DNA of 64,000 bases, taken from the NCBI GenBank assembly GCA_028023455.1, contig JAQFVV010012537.1, forward strand, positions 122,001 to 186,000, read 5' to 3'. Position numbers and translations under genes: made by a program. Each line of letters begins with the position of its first letter. The first letter of the stretch is position 1. The notes under the pieces were generated by a model. It had not been told where the DNA came from and made no database searches. It saw only the letters and a program-made list of their open reading frames with translations. The stretch is from Epiperipatus broadwayi (lineage: Eukaryota; Onychophora; Udeonychophora; Euonychophora; Peripatidae). Shown here one piece after another: positions 38,230-49,449 of this stretch.

Positions 38230-38450
38230 TCATCTGAGAGACAAATAAATCAAACATGATATCATATTCTATCAACAGCTTAATCCCAATGATGTGGTCT
38301 TTCATTTCACAAATGAAATGGTCCTTCAGGACTTCATTTAAGAAGTCCCCCAAGTCACAGTTAAATGCAAATTTCCTGAGCTTAGCAATAAAATCTCGTG
38401 CTCCCCCCCTCGCTTTGTGTACAGAGATTGAAGTGATATATCTGCATTAT
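38230..38450 (-). pseudogene. Ty3/gypsy gag fragment
   Basis: The minus strand reads ARDFIAKLRKFAFNCDLGDF then LNEVLKDHFICEMKDHIIGI and KLLIEYDIMFDL. This is the conserved gypsy capsid pattern (YxAxLRxLAxxCxFGxxLxxxLRDxFVCGxxxxxIQxxLLxE..LTF). No pol region was identified next to it. It lies just 3' (in NBAS orientation) of the exon at 39788-40032, inside an intron. Confidence 0.68.
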
Positions 38451-38528
38451 CATTAAGGGTTTTGGGTAAAAAAAAGTTTGTCAGTAGAGATAGTGCTTTA
38501 TCAAAATCAAATTCAACCTGAAATATCA

Positions 38529-38682
38529 ATGCTGCTTGTGATCATATATCTCGTACATTTGAGTTCCACAGATAGTCACAAAAGTGACAACTTGCATATA
38601 GGAAATATTGAAACTGCTTGTGATCATAACATCTCATATATTTGAGTTCCACAGATAGTCACAAGAGTGACAACTTGCATAT
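38529..38682. repeat. Tandem duplication, about 82 bp period
   Basis: The segment with TTTGAGTTCCACAGATAGTC then ACAA.AGTGACAACTTGCATATA occurs twice, near 38529-38600 and 38611-38682. The copies differ at few positions, so this is a fairly recent local duplication within the old gypsy region. Confidence 0.8.
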
Positions 38683-38699
38683 AAAAAAGCAGTTGATCC

Positions 38700-39787
38700 A
38701 TGTTGGTTGACTAATTTTCAGGATAAGCCAAATTGAATTCTTATAATGAGCCAATTTTAGCCATTTTGATTTTCCCTGAGAGAGACAAAAAAAAATCTTT
38801 CACTTTTCTCTATAATAAACGAGTAACCACTGGTGTATGATTTTTATTGATGTGCTAATAATGTTAGCTGTCGATATTTTGTATTTAATTACAAAAATCT
38901 AAATAATCCACAGGAGTAAGATCTTATCATATAAAAACTTTTTTTCACCCATGGAGAAAAAAAAATTAGTAAATTTGTTGAGCTCATAAAAGGAGAGCAA
39001 AATTGTCTGATTGTGCCAAGTCTGTATGCATATATATAAGACTGTTTGCTATTCCCTACAGCTCATACATTGGCTGAGGTATAGCATTTAATTACGATGC
39101 AACTATTGAAGGAAAAGATTCAGATGCTCTTCTAGGTTTACCTAATACTTCTAGCTGTTCTGTAACAACTTTCCTCAGGTCTAGTTTATGATTTAACAGT
39201 TTCCAGTTCTAATGTGAACTTGCCTCATTGCCTTAGTGATATAATGGACAATGTGCGTATTGGCATTCAGATCTGACAGTAATTTGTTGTTGTTGTCTGA
39301 TTTTATCCTTCCATATGGATTGACTATTTATAGCCAGATTCTCTTCCATAATGATAACAATCAGATTTACTGAGCATCATCACCTATTGACCTGGTAAAG
39401 TTATTGGAAGTAACTTAGCTATTCATATATCTATCGGTCTGTAATAATGAAAGCTCAATCCGATCAAGTGGAATTTGGACTAGTCCATTAGTCAAAGATA
39501 ATTGATATAACAGGACATTATTTGCAAAATCATTTAAAATGATTCTTTGGATATCCTAATTGTGAATTATCTTAGTAATGCTTTCAGATAAGATTGTTCT
39601 ATGAATAGGTTTAACATACAATTACATAACTGTGGACATTTTACAAACACAATGTCAATTTATCAAATAGCAATAATAAAAAAAAAAATTTCTGCATATT
39701 AAAAGAATAAAATTGAACGTATGTATAGAAGTAGTTTTGGATTATACAAAACTAATATAACTATGAAAATACTGAGGAAACACTCAC
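38700..39787. other. Decayed repeat sequence next to an exon
   Basis: Probably further sequence of the same old gypsy relic. The piece at 39520-39566 (ATGATTCTTTGGATATCC) resembles 53970-54000. No intact motif seen. Confidence 0.4.
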
Positions 39788-40032
39788 CTGGTGCAGCTGT
39801 TCTGAACTTCTTGAGAATTGCGACATGAGTTTCAGGTTTAACTTGTTCTCTGACAAATTCTTTGCATTTTCCCAATAGAGTATAAAAATAAAATAACCTC
39901 TCATGGTCTTGACCTTCAATAATTGGATAAACACAATTCAATAACCTCTGATGCAATTGTTCTGGATCAGAGGTGAGAACTGGAAGCAGATCCAGCGTAG
40001 TAACACGTGATTCCATATCCTCTGTTGAAAGA
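39788..40032 (-). CDS. NBAS: NBAS internal exon, 245 nt, most conserved segment
   Basis: The acceptor ATCTATAG precedes TCTTTCAACA; the donor GTGAGTG starts at 39787. The first T completes a Ser codon; the reading runs LSTEDMESRVTTLDLLPVL, LTSDPEQLHQRLLNCVYPII, EGQDHERLFYFYTLLGKC, then VREQVKPETHVAILKKFR and TAAPG. The motifs DHERLxYFYTLL and VKPETHVAILKKF are near-identical to the vertebrate protein, so this exon gives the firmest identification of the gene. It ends with one base that pairs with GT of the next exon to make Gly, matching the conserved SGLNY/PGLDY transition. Confidence 0.96.
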
Positions 40033-40110
40033 CTATAGATATATATAAATAGAAAATTAGAACATGTATTTTTAAATCTATTCATTCAAATACAAATGAG
40101 AACAACTAAC

Positions 40111-40221
40111 CTTTTAACAGAAAAGAGATACTCTAAATGAGTCATATATATTTCCCATAATGGTATTTCATATTGAGATGCTAAAGAAACTGCAATTTCA
40201 TAGACTTCATTTTCTGTAGTG
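40111..40221 (-). CDS. NBAS: NBAS internal exon, 111 nt
   Basis: The acceptor TTTGAGCAG is followed by C, which completes a Leu codon with the previous exon's CT. Then TTENEVYEIAVSLASQYEIP and LWEIYMTHLEYLFSVK follow, with AG left over before the donor GTTAGT at 40110. The pattern VYxIAxSLAxxY then WExxMTHLExLF is characteristic of NBAS and places this exon directly after the 54 kb one. The next intron is only 78 bp (40033-40110). A second AG eight bases downstream (CACTACAG) would shift the frame and is rejected. Confidence 0.93.
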
Positions 40222-41139
40222 CTGCTCAAAGAATTTTAAAATTATTATTAATGATTATAAAAACATCATTCAACATAATTACAGGTACATTTAATAAATC
40301 TAACAGTAGGAAACATGAAAAACTTTAAATATTTTACTTAAATAAGTTTTAATTTTTCAAAGAATCATTACTCAATACTTGAAGAATTACTTCAATTTCA
40401 TGAGAAAACAAGATAATGACTGGTATTACTGTAAAGTCTCAATTAGTTTTTAAAAATCAATAAGAATTTATTAAGATTAATCCATGAAAAACAAACAAAT
40501 TCACTTTTCTTTTTTCAATGCTTATTTCATTAAAATTAATCAATCTGACAGTTTCGATTGCTCAGCAATCTTCCTCAAAGCTCCTCCATGAAAGAATACG
40601 AGATCCATTTGACACCTATGAAAAATTCAAGAATTGACAAGTGCAAAATATTGGTAATTTGTTTCTTCATCTTATTGTCACTCTATAACTTAGAAAGAGT
40701 CAAAGTTTAACAAGTTTTATTTTTACTAATAAGAAATTTTGTGTTCTTATTAACTATACGTTTAACAGATAGTACTAAAGATTTCATTATAATTATTATT
40801 TCCAAAGTTTACTAAAGTAACTTCGATTTTATAATTAAAAACTTTAGTTTATACTCAGGAGATAAAAGTGCAAAAAAATTTAGTTATTTCTTGTAAAATA
40901 TGCAATTATAGCCATAATTCTTGGGGAATATCCTTAATATATTTAATTTCTTACTTTTCCGTCTTAATTTCAGCAATTTATTAGTATTTTATGGCACAAG
41001 ATAGCAAAAGAATATGCAAAATAATATTTTAAGACTAAGAGCAAAAACTGTTGATGTAAACTTAATAAAACCTCTTTTCTAAAACTATTTATTTACATAC
41101 ACAAATTGAAGCTGTGCGTATATATATATATATATATAT

Positions 41140-44100
41140 TGTAGCCCTTGGATTTGTCCAAGGCTCCATCTTTTTAGGTTAACTATGAAAGAGAAGGTTC
41201 CATCCAAATTTTCCTCATAATGTATGTATTTTTTTTTCCTTTAATAAGAACATTTTTTTAAGCAAAGACTAAGTTTGAACCCATATTTATAAGGGATTGC
41301 GTATGTTTGACTTAGTAAGCAATCTAAAAATTTATTGTTAATGTGTTTATAACCAGAGGATTATTTTATTTTTATTTATGGGTCAAGTTAATATTAAAAA
41401 CATATTTAAAGAAAAGCAAGATTTATATATTTGTTGATGGGTTGACTGAAAAAAGGGAGATGTGTGACTATTAAAAATGACACTAGATAGTGATGATGAG
41501 TGAAAATTGTTTTATAATTAGTTATAAAGAAACAGTTCATGAAAGTAAATGAAAAAAATAATAATAATATAGTTATAATAAATAAAGATTAAGGCATTAA
41601 ATTGGTCAATTTAAAGAAATGTATATATGCAACGCATGTGTGTGTATATAATCTAATTATAGATCTTAATTGTAAAATTCACAATGAATCATCATTCCTT
41701 GCATGTTGTAAAGCAATTTTTAAATAAGAAATTAAAATCATTTTAATAAGTTAATATTAGCAGCCAAATTTAATTCAAAGTCTGAGTTTGAAACAGCTGC
41801 AATATATATTATGTTTCATTATTAAATGGAAAAAGTAAGAGTACTGTTCTGTTATTTACTTTTGAGTATAAGTTTCATTGGTGTTATATTACTCAGTTAA
41901 TTATCAGTCTTTAAAAGACAGGCATTTGGCTGATGCCAATTTTCACCAAGGAATTTAAGTGGACCATTAATTTAGACCATTAACATGATAGCCTGTAAAA
42001 TGCCCAAAAATTAATTGGCAATTATACCTGTTGAATTGTAAAGTTAATTGTGTCTGTTTAAGATACAGATTGGGATGTGGGCCTGGTTTTCTGAAAGAGC
42101 AAAAAGGTTAAAATTAATTGAGAAGGGGGAACATGTCAATTAATTAAGAAAGGGAAAGTGAGCAGATGGATTTTCTCTATAAAAACCTCTGTTTAATAAA
42201 AAAAAAAGCTCTTTTATTTTTAAACTTTCTTATCTGAGACAGTTTTCCTTCATTGACCTAAAGAAAACTGTGTTATAGAATTTAAAATCGTTTTTATTGT
42301 TACTTTTTGTCTTTTCAGAATAATTTGGCTAAATCTAACATTGTCTTAAGAGAAGACAATGTATAGTGAATAAATTTTAAATTGCCACACACATCTTTAA
42401 TCTCCAGAAGTTAACCCGATAATCATAATTATATCAGCAAATAGTAAAATTTAAAATTCAGAAGTTTGATGTATATATAAGTCAATTTAAAATATAAAAT
42501 GAATTTAAAATTGGAAAAGAACAATCAAAAATGGACTGATATTGTGAAAAAGTTACAGGAAGGCTGTTTAACTGAAACCTGCATAAAATTAAAAAGTTTA
42601 AATGTAATCCACATAGAATTGGAAATGAGGAACGTGGTTCAACAAAATAAAAACTGTATATATGATAGCAAAGGAACCAAACTCTATAAAAAGAACTTTT
42701 TGCTACAAAGACTTATATGCTATTAAAAACCGGTCAAGAAGAAATGGAGAAAAAGGAAAAAAAGTGGAAATCAGGAACTTGGAAGGACACCTGTTAAAAG
42801 ACTTATATAAGTATAATTTTTTTATTATTATTATTTGCTCTTTATGTGTATAGGACATTTAATATATATATATATATAAAACAAATTTCTTTCTTTGTAG
42901 TATATCATGTATATCATCTATTTTAAAATTAATTCATGTAATAATTACCATTGTATTATTTTGGGGGTAAAGATTGATTTCAGATGATTTTATATATGTT
43001 TATTTAAATGCTTTCACTATTATTGTCATTTTGGGGGGTAGGTGAAATTTATATCATGTCGTTCTGATATGCCTTATTTAAAATGCTTTACAAACAATTA
43101 AAAAAAAAACGCTTAGAGATATTATTATTAGCATCAGAAGTTATTGTCAAATGCTTAGATTTATAGGTAAATTGCTTGCCTATTGAGTTACATCATCATC
43201 ATTTTCTTATAAAAGTGCATGGAAATAGTTTTGAAAATTTTGTGCGCATTTCTTATTGTTTATTATTATTGTTATCATAGATTTAAGGCCAGAAACAAGC
43301 TGATTTACACTTGGAAAATTTATGGGGTCATATCCCAGTACACTAATTTGCAAGAATATTAAGGTTGTGAAAGTTTTACTTGTATAATTTGATGTTTCGA
43401 CCTGTATGTGTGTGGATAAACAAAGATCTCCACAAACTCAGTGAAGTCTAGCTCACTAAGATTTATGCAATATTCATAAAGTATTTGAACCCAGTGGAAG
43501 TTTTCCCACTTGAGTATTCTCTACACCGTAAGAAGGTTTCTTATTTTGATGGCCAGAGGTAATTGATATACCTATGTTTTTATATGACTAGCAATAAAAA
43601 TCCTAGCATATCTCAACCTTAGTGAAAAGGTTCTCTCTTATTCGGGTCACTGCCTGCCTCATATTAATATTTGATATTCCTTATGTGTGTATGAGAGGAT
43701 AGCCATGATAAGCATTATTATAAGTATTGGATACCAGGTCGCAAACTCAATTTAATGTCAGAATGAATGCAGATAATGTATGTGCGATTGGTGTATTTGA
43801 ATATTGTTTTTTGTAGATTTGATTTAGCATTCGAGCTAAAATTAATTAGGTTAATAACTGTTAAGGGTTAAATAAAACTTAAGAATGATTGGGCGTAAGC
43901 AATGCATATATAAATTTATTTAATAAATATTTACATGGCCAGCTGAGAACTTCGCTGGAAATGTAGTATTGTTAAAATATTATTGTGTCATAAGAACATG
44001 AGCATAGAGAGTGCACTATGATGATGTTTGATCTTAATGCCAATTTATTTGCAATGACTTAGTCTCACTATTATTAAGATATCTCTGTTGTAAAGATTAC

Positions 44101-45659
44101 GGCAAAAGAATATTTAATCGGGATGATAGGATAAGATCAAGAAATTTGCGAGGGAATATTAACTTTAGATTTGTTAACTAAAATTATTAAATTTAATTAG
44201 GGGAGAAATCGATTATGTATTTTCTAAAATATATCAGTAATAAAAGGGAAAGCATTGAACACAACAGAAATTGGTATTCACTAGATTTAAGATAAAATGA
44301 AAGCGTAAATATAATGTATATGTTTTTGTATTAAATTATAGTTTGTCAAATAAAATTTGTTATTTGTTTTAAATAAAATTTGCGTATGTCTTAATGTTTT
44401 TGTGGGTTCTTATTATCTAGATATTTCCAATCCAATCATACATCGATATATTATTATTAATATTTGAATTATCATGTATGTAACTAATATTTAGTAAAAC
44501 TATTTAAAAGGTTAATTTCAAATGCTTAAAATTACCAAATAATTTAATATTGTTGAAGTATAAATTGCAAATAGAGATAGTATTGAGTGATAGCGAGTGC
44601 AGAGGGTGGCCATAAAATTCTTTCCCCATCCGTTGTATTCAAACCCCTCTAGACGCATTTTATTTTTATATAATTTTGTTATAATTGCGACTATGTTTTA
44701 TGATGTGTTTATAAAGATTTAATAAGCTTAAAATATTCCAGCTTTAATGTAAATTGATATTAAACTGCATTAAAGACAACCGAGATCACCTTGGAGGCGA
44801 TCATGAGAGGAGTGTTTATCACCAATAATCTGTCGCAGCTTATTCGATTTCCACACCTAATTATTCGAAAAACCCTGAGAAGAGATTGTAATGAGAGAAA
44901 GGAGCTAGCAAAAATGTAAAATTTAATGATAAAATAAATAATAGTGTAATAGATATATGGATGTGAAGTTGATGGAGGAGTGGATCAGGAAGGTGGAGAT
45001 GAATATAGAACTTTATAATTAGAATAAAATTTAATTGTAGCTTTAATCATAATGAATGGGGAATGCGCTGAGAATAACCTGGAATTCTTAAAGATAATAT
45101 TGTCAATTTTAATGCGTTCTCAGTGTTCTCTAAATCGATTATGTATTAACTCATTCATGAAATATTATTACTAAGAGTATTGAATTGAGATTTAACCTGT
45201 ATATTGTATTAGAGTTGCAATTTGGTGCCCTGGCAATTAAGCTTATAGATGTTCTGTATCATCATCATCATTCCAGTAGGCTTCAGAAATAGTGTCAACT
45301 GGGAATGGTGAAACATCTATCGATCCATCCTTAAAATGTTGTAATTGGCATGCAATTTATCTGCAAGTGTGTAAATGCCATATAGATTTAAATATGGTAT
45401 AATCAATCCATAACGTGGATGTGCAATCATTTGAATAAAATTCTCATTGGTTAGAATAAAGTTATAATTAGCTTAAACTATCCAATAAAATATATGATAT
45501 TTGTAAGCTCTCCCAATCGTTTAGTTGTTTGGAATTCAATTTGGATGACCGATCGAGAGATTGCAAAATACGTTTTATATTAATTCAGTAAGTTTTTATA
45601 AAGTTGGCAAAATAAAGAATAACTTTTCATTTGTTTGAATTGATTTTTATTTGGTTACA
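41140..45659 (+). mobile_element. Possible second large LTR family (4.5 kb)
   Basis: It starts TGTAGCCCTTGGATTTGTCC, whose first bases form a hairpin (CCTTGGA/TCCAAGG), and could end GGTTACA at 45659, the same 3' end as the 2.5 kb LTRs. TATAAAAACC at 42178 is a candidate U3 TATA box, and AATAAA lies at 45611. Directly after 45659 comes TTGGCTTGTAACGCGGTCGC, a GC-rich, primer-site-like sequence. It is preceded by ATTGAAGCTGTGC plus a TA repeat, the same as before the LTR at 29202. All of this is structural inference; no coding pol was found. Confidence 0.32.
42499..42853 (+). other. Short unassigned open frames within the 41-45 kb repeat
   Basis: Two overlapping plus-strand frames (75 and 63 codons, 42499-42726 and 42662-42853) are Lys-rich and show no domain I recognise. 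They lie about 320 bp after the candidate TATA box. They are probably incidental. Confidence 0.2.
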
Positions 45660-45689
45660 ATTGGCTTGTAACGCGGTCGCACGAAGGAG

Positions 45690-46128
45690 ATTGTTATATT
45701 AAATTTATACGTATGAAATATATTAATCTATATATTGTACTTGAGAAATTATTATATTAAATCTATACATAGAAATTGTTTAATCTATACGTATTATACT
45801 AGAATATATATAATTGATGCATCGCATATTTAATTGATACTTAAGAAATGCATCTTTCGTTAATTTATATTTAAGAAAATGTTCTTTCAAAACCAATATT
45901 AAGGAAAATATCTTTTAGTTAAATTTGGCTACAACGAAGCCTATTAAACATCAATCTCATAGCCAAAACTTATTCGTTTAGCAAAATCTATTCATTTAGT
46001 AAAAATATAATTTTGTTAGAAATCTCCAAATCGCAAAATATATACATATATTTAAATTTCCATTTAGTTAGAAATGGCACTTAAATTTATATTTTGTTAG
46101 AATATATATATATACAATTATATATATA
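45690..46128. repeat. Quasi-tandem AT-rich repeats
   Basis: Variants of TTAAATCTATACATAGAAAT and TTAATTTATATTTAAGAAAAT recur across the stretch with irregular spacing, between the candidate LTR ending at 45659 and the LTR copy B starting at 46129. Confidence 0.5.
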
Positions 46129-46137
46129 TGCTGGCTT

Positions 46138-46188
46138 CACCATTCACTGTGGACTAGCTATGACCATAAGTCCAATCACAGTGAATGT
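46138..46188. repeat. Hairpin at LTR 5' end, copy B
   Basis: CATTCACTGTG and CACAGTGAATG form an 11 bp stem; GGACT/AGTCC continue it after a bulge. The loop sequence differs from copy A (29212-29260) while the stem persists. Confidence 0.78.
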
Positions 46189-47180
46189 TATGTTCTTTTT
46201 TTTCTTAAAATAAATGATGACCTGCACAAATAGTTATATAAGTTGAAGAAGGAAATTATTTAAAAAAGTTAATGAAAGAAAAAAAAAATTTTAAATTATT
46301 TATAGGTATTTTAAAATATATGATGGCAGTAATAGATAATGTAATTACTTAATAAATAGAATCCATTAAGAAAAGAATTTAATTTATAAAAAAAAAATTA
46401 ATTAGATAAAATATAGATAACAGGGAAAATTTGAAACAATGGGTATTTTTCGCTACTAAAGAGAGTTTAATTAAAATATCAATGGAAAAAAGAGTATAAA
46501 TAAAGAACTTTTCTTTTGTTCTCAACTCTTATGCCTGTTGAAGCTCTTGTGGAAGGACTTTTTAGGTTAAGAATTTCTTTTCTAGAAGAAGTTTGTTGAA
46601 AAATTATTACAAAGAAGAAATTCGCTCAGAAATCCTGCTTGTTGCTCTTATTTGGAACTGTAGTGTATTTGCTCTATATATTTATATGAATCCAAAAATG
46701 TGTTTCTCAGCAAAAATGCATGAGTAGATTTCTTTGCATTAGCTCTCCCGTCTCTTCCTGGGACCGCAGTCGTAGAAATGTGAGCCAGCTGGAGAACCAA
46801 AATATGCCCAATGGATGCCTGTCCCTGTATTAATGAACACCTACACTCAGTAAGGCAAAATAAACATGAAAAACCTAGAAGACCTGCTAGCAATATCAAA
46901 TCAATCTATTTTGACGCACACACTTTGGTTACTAGTAACTATCACCTTAATTAAAACCTATTTGTAAAAAGTAAATCTAGATTTATGCTTTTTTTTTATA
47001 TATATGTTTGAAATTGTATACGTATATCACATCAATAATACTGTATATATTCTTTTTTAAAACTTTTAATTGGTTTTTGGGTTAATACATATAATGGCGA
47101 TGGTGAATCTTATTAATTTAAGTGAAAATGTCTCACTGAAATTGATCGCCCTTATACTTCTATAATTAAGCATTTATGTA

Positions 47181-49449
47181 CACCTGGGTCTCTTTTTATA
47201 CGGACTTATTTAACACAATTTTGAAGTTACGCGATTCGTGTTTCACCGGAAGTCGATTTCCGATAATGTGCTATTACTTTAAATAATAAATTTCGCGCAC
47301 TTACGTTATATTGAAAGTAATAGCACATTATTGGATTCGACTTCCATCTTAGTAATTTCAATATTTTCAGTGCTTTATAATAGTAAGATTTTATGCAATA
47401 ATGAAATTAAAATCATGATTTCCACATTTTATGTATACACATATTAAATTTTACAAGATTATAATGTAAATTTGTTCAAACATTGTGCGTGTTAATTTTG
47501 CATTTTAAATCACATTCTGTTTTTGCTTTTTAAAAAAGAACGTAATCAATTATTATTTTCTTATTAATGACACTAATCATTAACGTGCTCTTAAATTCCA
47601 ACGAGAGCTAAATGGTTGTATGTCTGGATATCGCGAGCTTCGTAAACAATTAATAAAATCATCATCTCAAAGATTAATTATTAATTACGTTGTCACCAGA
47701 AAATCACAATAATTAAAACGTGTATAAAAAAATATAAATTACTGTACTGTAAATTACGCATAAAATATATTATTTTGAATAAAATTAAATATTATAGTTA
47801 AAAAAAGTTTGTCTTGTATCAATTTTTTTCAAATTTGAAATTTTTTATTAGTCATATTTTATTTCCTTATTTTTCTTTTGCGCGAATTTTAAAGTAATTT
47901 TACGTTGATGCTTTGTTTTTACGCGAACTTTGAAAAATCACAGACCGCATCCCCCCTTTTTCAATGTAAGTTACGTCTATTTTTGCGTGATTTTGTTTGC
48001 GCGTTTTAACAGTCACTGATGTTTGATCTTAAAGCATCTGCCGACAGGGCACCATCTAGGCCATTGGAACCTAGAAAAATTTATAAAGTAGGCAGATACG
48101 CGCTGTTAAAAATCCAACTTTTCTTTTATTGACCGTTTGCCCTTGCCACTAGCTCAAGGAGATGCAGAGATTAATATAATATAAATTCTTATCCAATTAT
48201 ATTTCAATATTAAAAGAAATAAATAAAATAAGCCACTGCCAGTAATTAACACACAAATAGATTTTTATTAACGCACATTTAAAATTGAGAAATAAATTTT
48301 AGATTTTACATTAATAATTTTTTTTTAAAATTTAAATTCAAATTACTATTTAAATAGACCGCACAGATGGATATTTCCGAGGGTGAATTTTTTTACCGAG
48401 ACGCATGTGCTACTAACGGTCCTTCCCATACGAAGTTTTCCTGAAAACAAATCGAGTCATTCACCCCTTAAAAGAAGTTTTCCCGAAAATAAATCGAGTC
48501 ATTCAAAGGGGTAAGTGAAGCAACCGACAGCAAAACACATACATATCAGGTAATGAAATTGAATCCTCCCAACTTTAACGTAACTTTTAATTAGAACATA
48601 ATATACACACACACACACACACAAAAATGAAATGGAAATAATTGCTTAAACATCTGCATAAAAAAAAAATATTAATAATTGATTTTGCATTTTTAAATCA
48701 GATAAGAGTTCTTATTTTCAGCTATTAATTAATTGCAATTTTTAGGAAAGTTATTAAATAGATACTATAGTTCATACGTTACGGATTGTCTTTGTGATCA
48801 CTTTCGTAGATTTTGTCATTCTTTGAAATGAAACCGCTACTTGCCATTCCAGAGGCCTCAGCAGGTTGTCCGGAAAATCAAACTTATTGCAGACTTCCAC
48901 ATCGTGAAAATCTGCAATATAGCCAGTTATAACGACATATTCATAGTCAGCTCTCAGATAACAATCCTCAGAATAATTTGGCCTTTATATTTTTATTAGT
49001 CTCTTATCATCCAATCTTTGGATTCAAAGAGCAAGACGTCACTAATCCATTCGTGTTTCAGTTATGGTCCGTGCTGTCATTTTCGTGTTTGCATTGGTCA
49101 TTTAATTCCTTTGTATTCTCTTATCTAACCATTTAATTTATTTTACATGCCTCACGAGTTAGTTTGCTTTTGAACAATCATTTAATTAATAAGACAATCA
49201 TTTCCATTTTCTAAGACTATAGAAATCAACATTATTTCTATTTTTAAAATATCAATCCTTATATTTTTACTTTTTTACAAAAAAAATACTTTCAAATGCT
49301 TTTATCTGTACAAGCATTCAAAGTTTCCTATCTGTGCGATCTATATCTACGTTACACAACTTTTAATTTTAAGTTAAGTTTTTTTTTTCCATTTTAATAA
49401 ATCAATTTTTATTCACGATCTATCTATCGTGTAAAAGGAGACCCAGGTG
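47181..49449 (+). mobile_element. Tigger/pogo-type transposon copy 3, with internal insertion
   Basis: It has the same TIR family (CACCTGGGTCTCTTTTTA at the left; complement at the right) with TA at 47179-47180 and 49450-49451, in the opposite orientation to copies 1 and 2. It has the same two internal deletions as copy 2. Between about 48010 and 49424 it carries 1.4 kb of unrelated sequence in place of a dozen or so expected bases next to the right TIR. It inserted into LTR copy B and is therefore younger than that LTR. Confidence 0.82.
48010..49424. other. Unrelated 1.4 kb segment inside Tigger copy 3
   Basis: The sequence is not present in copies 1 or 2. It has a 32 bp near-perfect direct repeat (48436-48467 and 48472-48503, GAAGTTTTCC.GAAAA.AAATCGAG), a (CA)n tract at 48605-48623, and CGCACAGAT at 48360 facing ATCTGTGCG at 49330 as a possible short inverted repeat. 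No coding similarity was recognised. Whether it is a nested element or a captured genomic piece is open. Confidence 0.5.

Noticed and set aside
48360-49340. CGCACAGAT/ATCTGTGCG as TIRs of a nested DNA transposon
   Set aside because: Only nine bases match well and no target duplication flanks them; kept only as a remark.
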